Source of the DNA: Shewanella piezotolerans WP3
Lineage (GTDB): Bacteria; Pseudomonadota; Gammaproteobacteria; Enterobacterales; Shewanellaceae
DNA: 64,000 bases
Direction: 5' to 3'
NCBI RefSeq assembly: GCF_000014885.1
Contig: NC_011566.1
Location: 2,127,001 to 2,191,000 of the forward strand
A model generated the notes under the pieces. It ran no database searches and was not told the origin of the DNA. It saw nothing but the letters and a program-made list of their open reading frames with translations. Positions 63,363-64,000 of this stretch are shown piece by piece (position 1 is the stretch's first letter; every line of letters begins with the position of its first letter). The translations under genes were made by a program, and so were the position numbers.

Positions 63363-64000
63363 AACAATTGTCATTAGTTGCCAGTTTACTATGCGTGTCG
63401 CTCAGTTCCATTGCTGTGGAACCACAAGAGGTCGATCTATTAATCAGTGGTAAGCGCGTGCATATTGGTGATGGTTCAGCGCAAAGAGCGTTAGATATAG
63501 CCATTTGCGGCGATAAAATTTGCGGTATCAGTCCGCTGGGCGAAGTGAAGTACGTTGCTAAGCAAAGGATTGATGCTAAAAACTCTGTCGTGAGTCCTGG
63601 GTTTATTGATCCACATACCCATAGCATTGAACAGTTACTGAGTGAGGATAAAAAAGCCAACCTCAACTATCTCTATCAAGGTGTTACAACTGTGGTCAAC
63701 GGTAACGACGGCGATGGTCGTGCCGACATTCAACGATTAAGCATGCAGCTTACTAAAAATGGTATCGGTACCAATACCGCATTACTTGCGGGCCATGGCT
63801 ATATTCGTAGGGCAGTAATGGGTTTAGCTGAGCGCTATGCCACTAAGGCTGAGATAGCTCAAATGCAAATGTTGTTAACGCAAGCGATGGAGCAGGGGGC
63901 GGTGGGGCTATCGAGCGGATTGTATTATGTTCCGGGTGTGTATGCCGACGCCGAAGAAGTGATTGCATTGGCGAAAGTCGCAGCAAAATATGATGGCATT
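63359..64000 (+). CDS. N-acyl-D-amino-acid deacylase (3' partial)
   Basis: Amidohydrolase-superfamily D-aminoacylase, cut by the window end after 214 codons. The ATG at 63359 overlaps the peptidase stop (ATGA). A signal peptide (LSLVASLLCVSLSSIA) places it in the periplasm. The metal-binding PGFIDPHTHS, then GVTTVVNGNDGDG and AVGLSSGLYYVPG, are the D-aminoacylase signatures. It would release free D-amino acids from N-acyl forms. The pairing with DgcN/DgcA suggests D-Glu release or recycling. Confidence 0.85.
   Translation, partial: MKQLSLVASLLCVSLSSIAVEPQEVDLLISGKRVHIGDGSAQRALDIAICGDKICGISPLGEVKYVAKQRIDAKNSVVSPGFIDPHTHSIEQLLSEDKKANLNYLYQGVTTVVNGNDGDGRADIQRLSMQLTKNGIGTNTALLAGHGYIRRAVMGLAERYATKAEIAQMQMLLTQAMEQGAVGLSSGLYYVPGVYADAEEVIALAKVAAKYDGI

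Overview
The window comes from a marine gammaproteobacterium and reads as a Shewanella species. Three conserved blocks support this: argCBFGH; mrcA beside pilMNOPQ-aroKB-damX-dam-rpe-gph-trpS; and dolP-diaA-yraN-lpoA beside rsmI and the RNase P RNA gene. Individual proteins (OTCase, DamX, the porin with a coiled-coil N terminus, FhuF-like reductase) also read as Shewanella-type. Assignment to a species is not possible from the sequence alone.

Layout. 1-5193: arginine biosynthesis, argC (5' end cut off by the window) to argH. 5170-5435: a MITE-like element with about 29-bp terminal inverted repeats that supplies the last codons and stop of argH. 5511-8063 (-): PBP1A. 8624-13470: type IV pilus alignment/secretin operon pilMNOPQ. 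13686-20908: aroK, aroB, damX, dam, two small reverse-strand genes (secreted protein and DUF2970 protein), rpe, gph, trpS. 20969-21160: a second, damaged copy of the repeat. 21186-23070: divergent LysR regulator and EamA exporter. 23110-26671 (-): dolP, diaA, yraN, lpoA. 26774-28067: rsmI and rnpB.

From 28 kb on, the window is mostly accessory. 28434-35709 is a Fur-box-led locus: a 938-residue lipoprotein with TPR-like and calcium-binding repeats, a TonB-dependent receptor, a small secreted protein, then (behind a terminator and a second Fur box) a MauG/CCP-type di-haem enzyme. 35819-39692: a porin and a patatin-POTRA-barrel (type Vd) autotransporter. 39808-43491: a formaldehyde detoxification regulon (LysR regulator, zinc-finger protein, frmA, fghA) in which two promoters share the same operator at the same spacing. 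43805-51602: hydroxamate-type siderophore uptake (AraC regulator, TonB-dependent receptor, FhuF reductase, FhuCDB-type ABC transporter). The receptor's signal peptide is out of frame with the mature protein. 51677-54173: a lipoprotein and a HupE/UreJ-type membrane protein with a His-rich secreted protein and a membrane-anchored protein.

54342-64000 is the best candidate for an undescribed system: dgcA and dgcN (N-acetyl-D-glutamate route of D-Glu catabolism), their LysR regulator and an NhaC-type transporter on one strand, and divergently a TonB-dependent receptor, an M14-family lipoprotein peptidase and an N-acyl-D-amino-acid deacylase (cut by the window end). Near-identical LysR-type palindromes lie upstream of dgcN and in the divergent promoter region. 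This suggests one regulon that imports D-amino-acid-containing peptides or N-acyl-D-amino acids across the outer membrane, trims them and converts D-Glu to L-Glu.

No tRNA genes, rRNA genes, CRISPR arrays, prophages or full transposase-encoding insertion sequences were seen.
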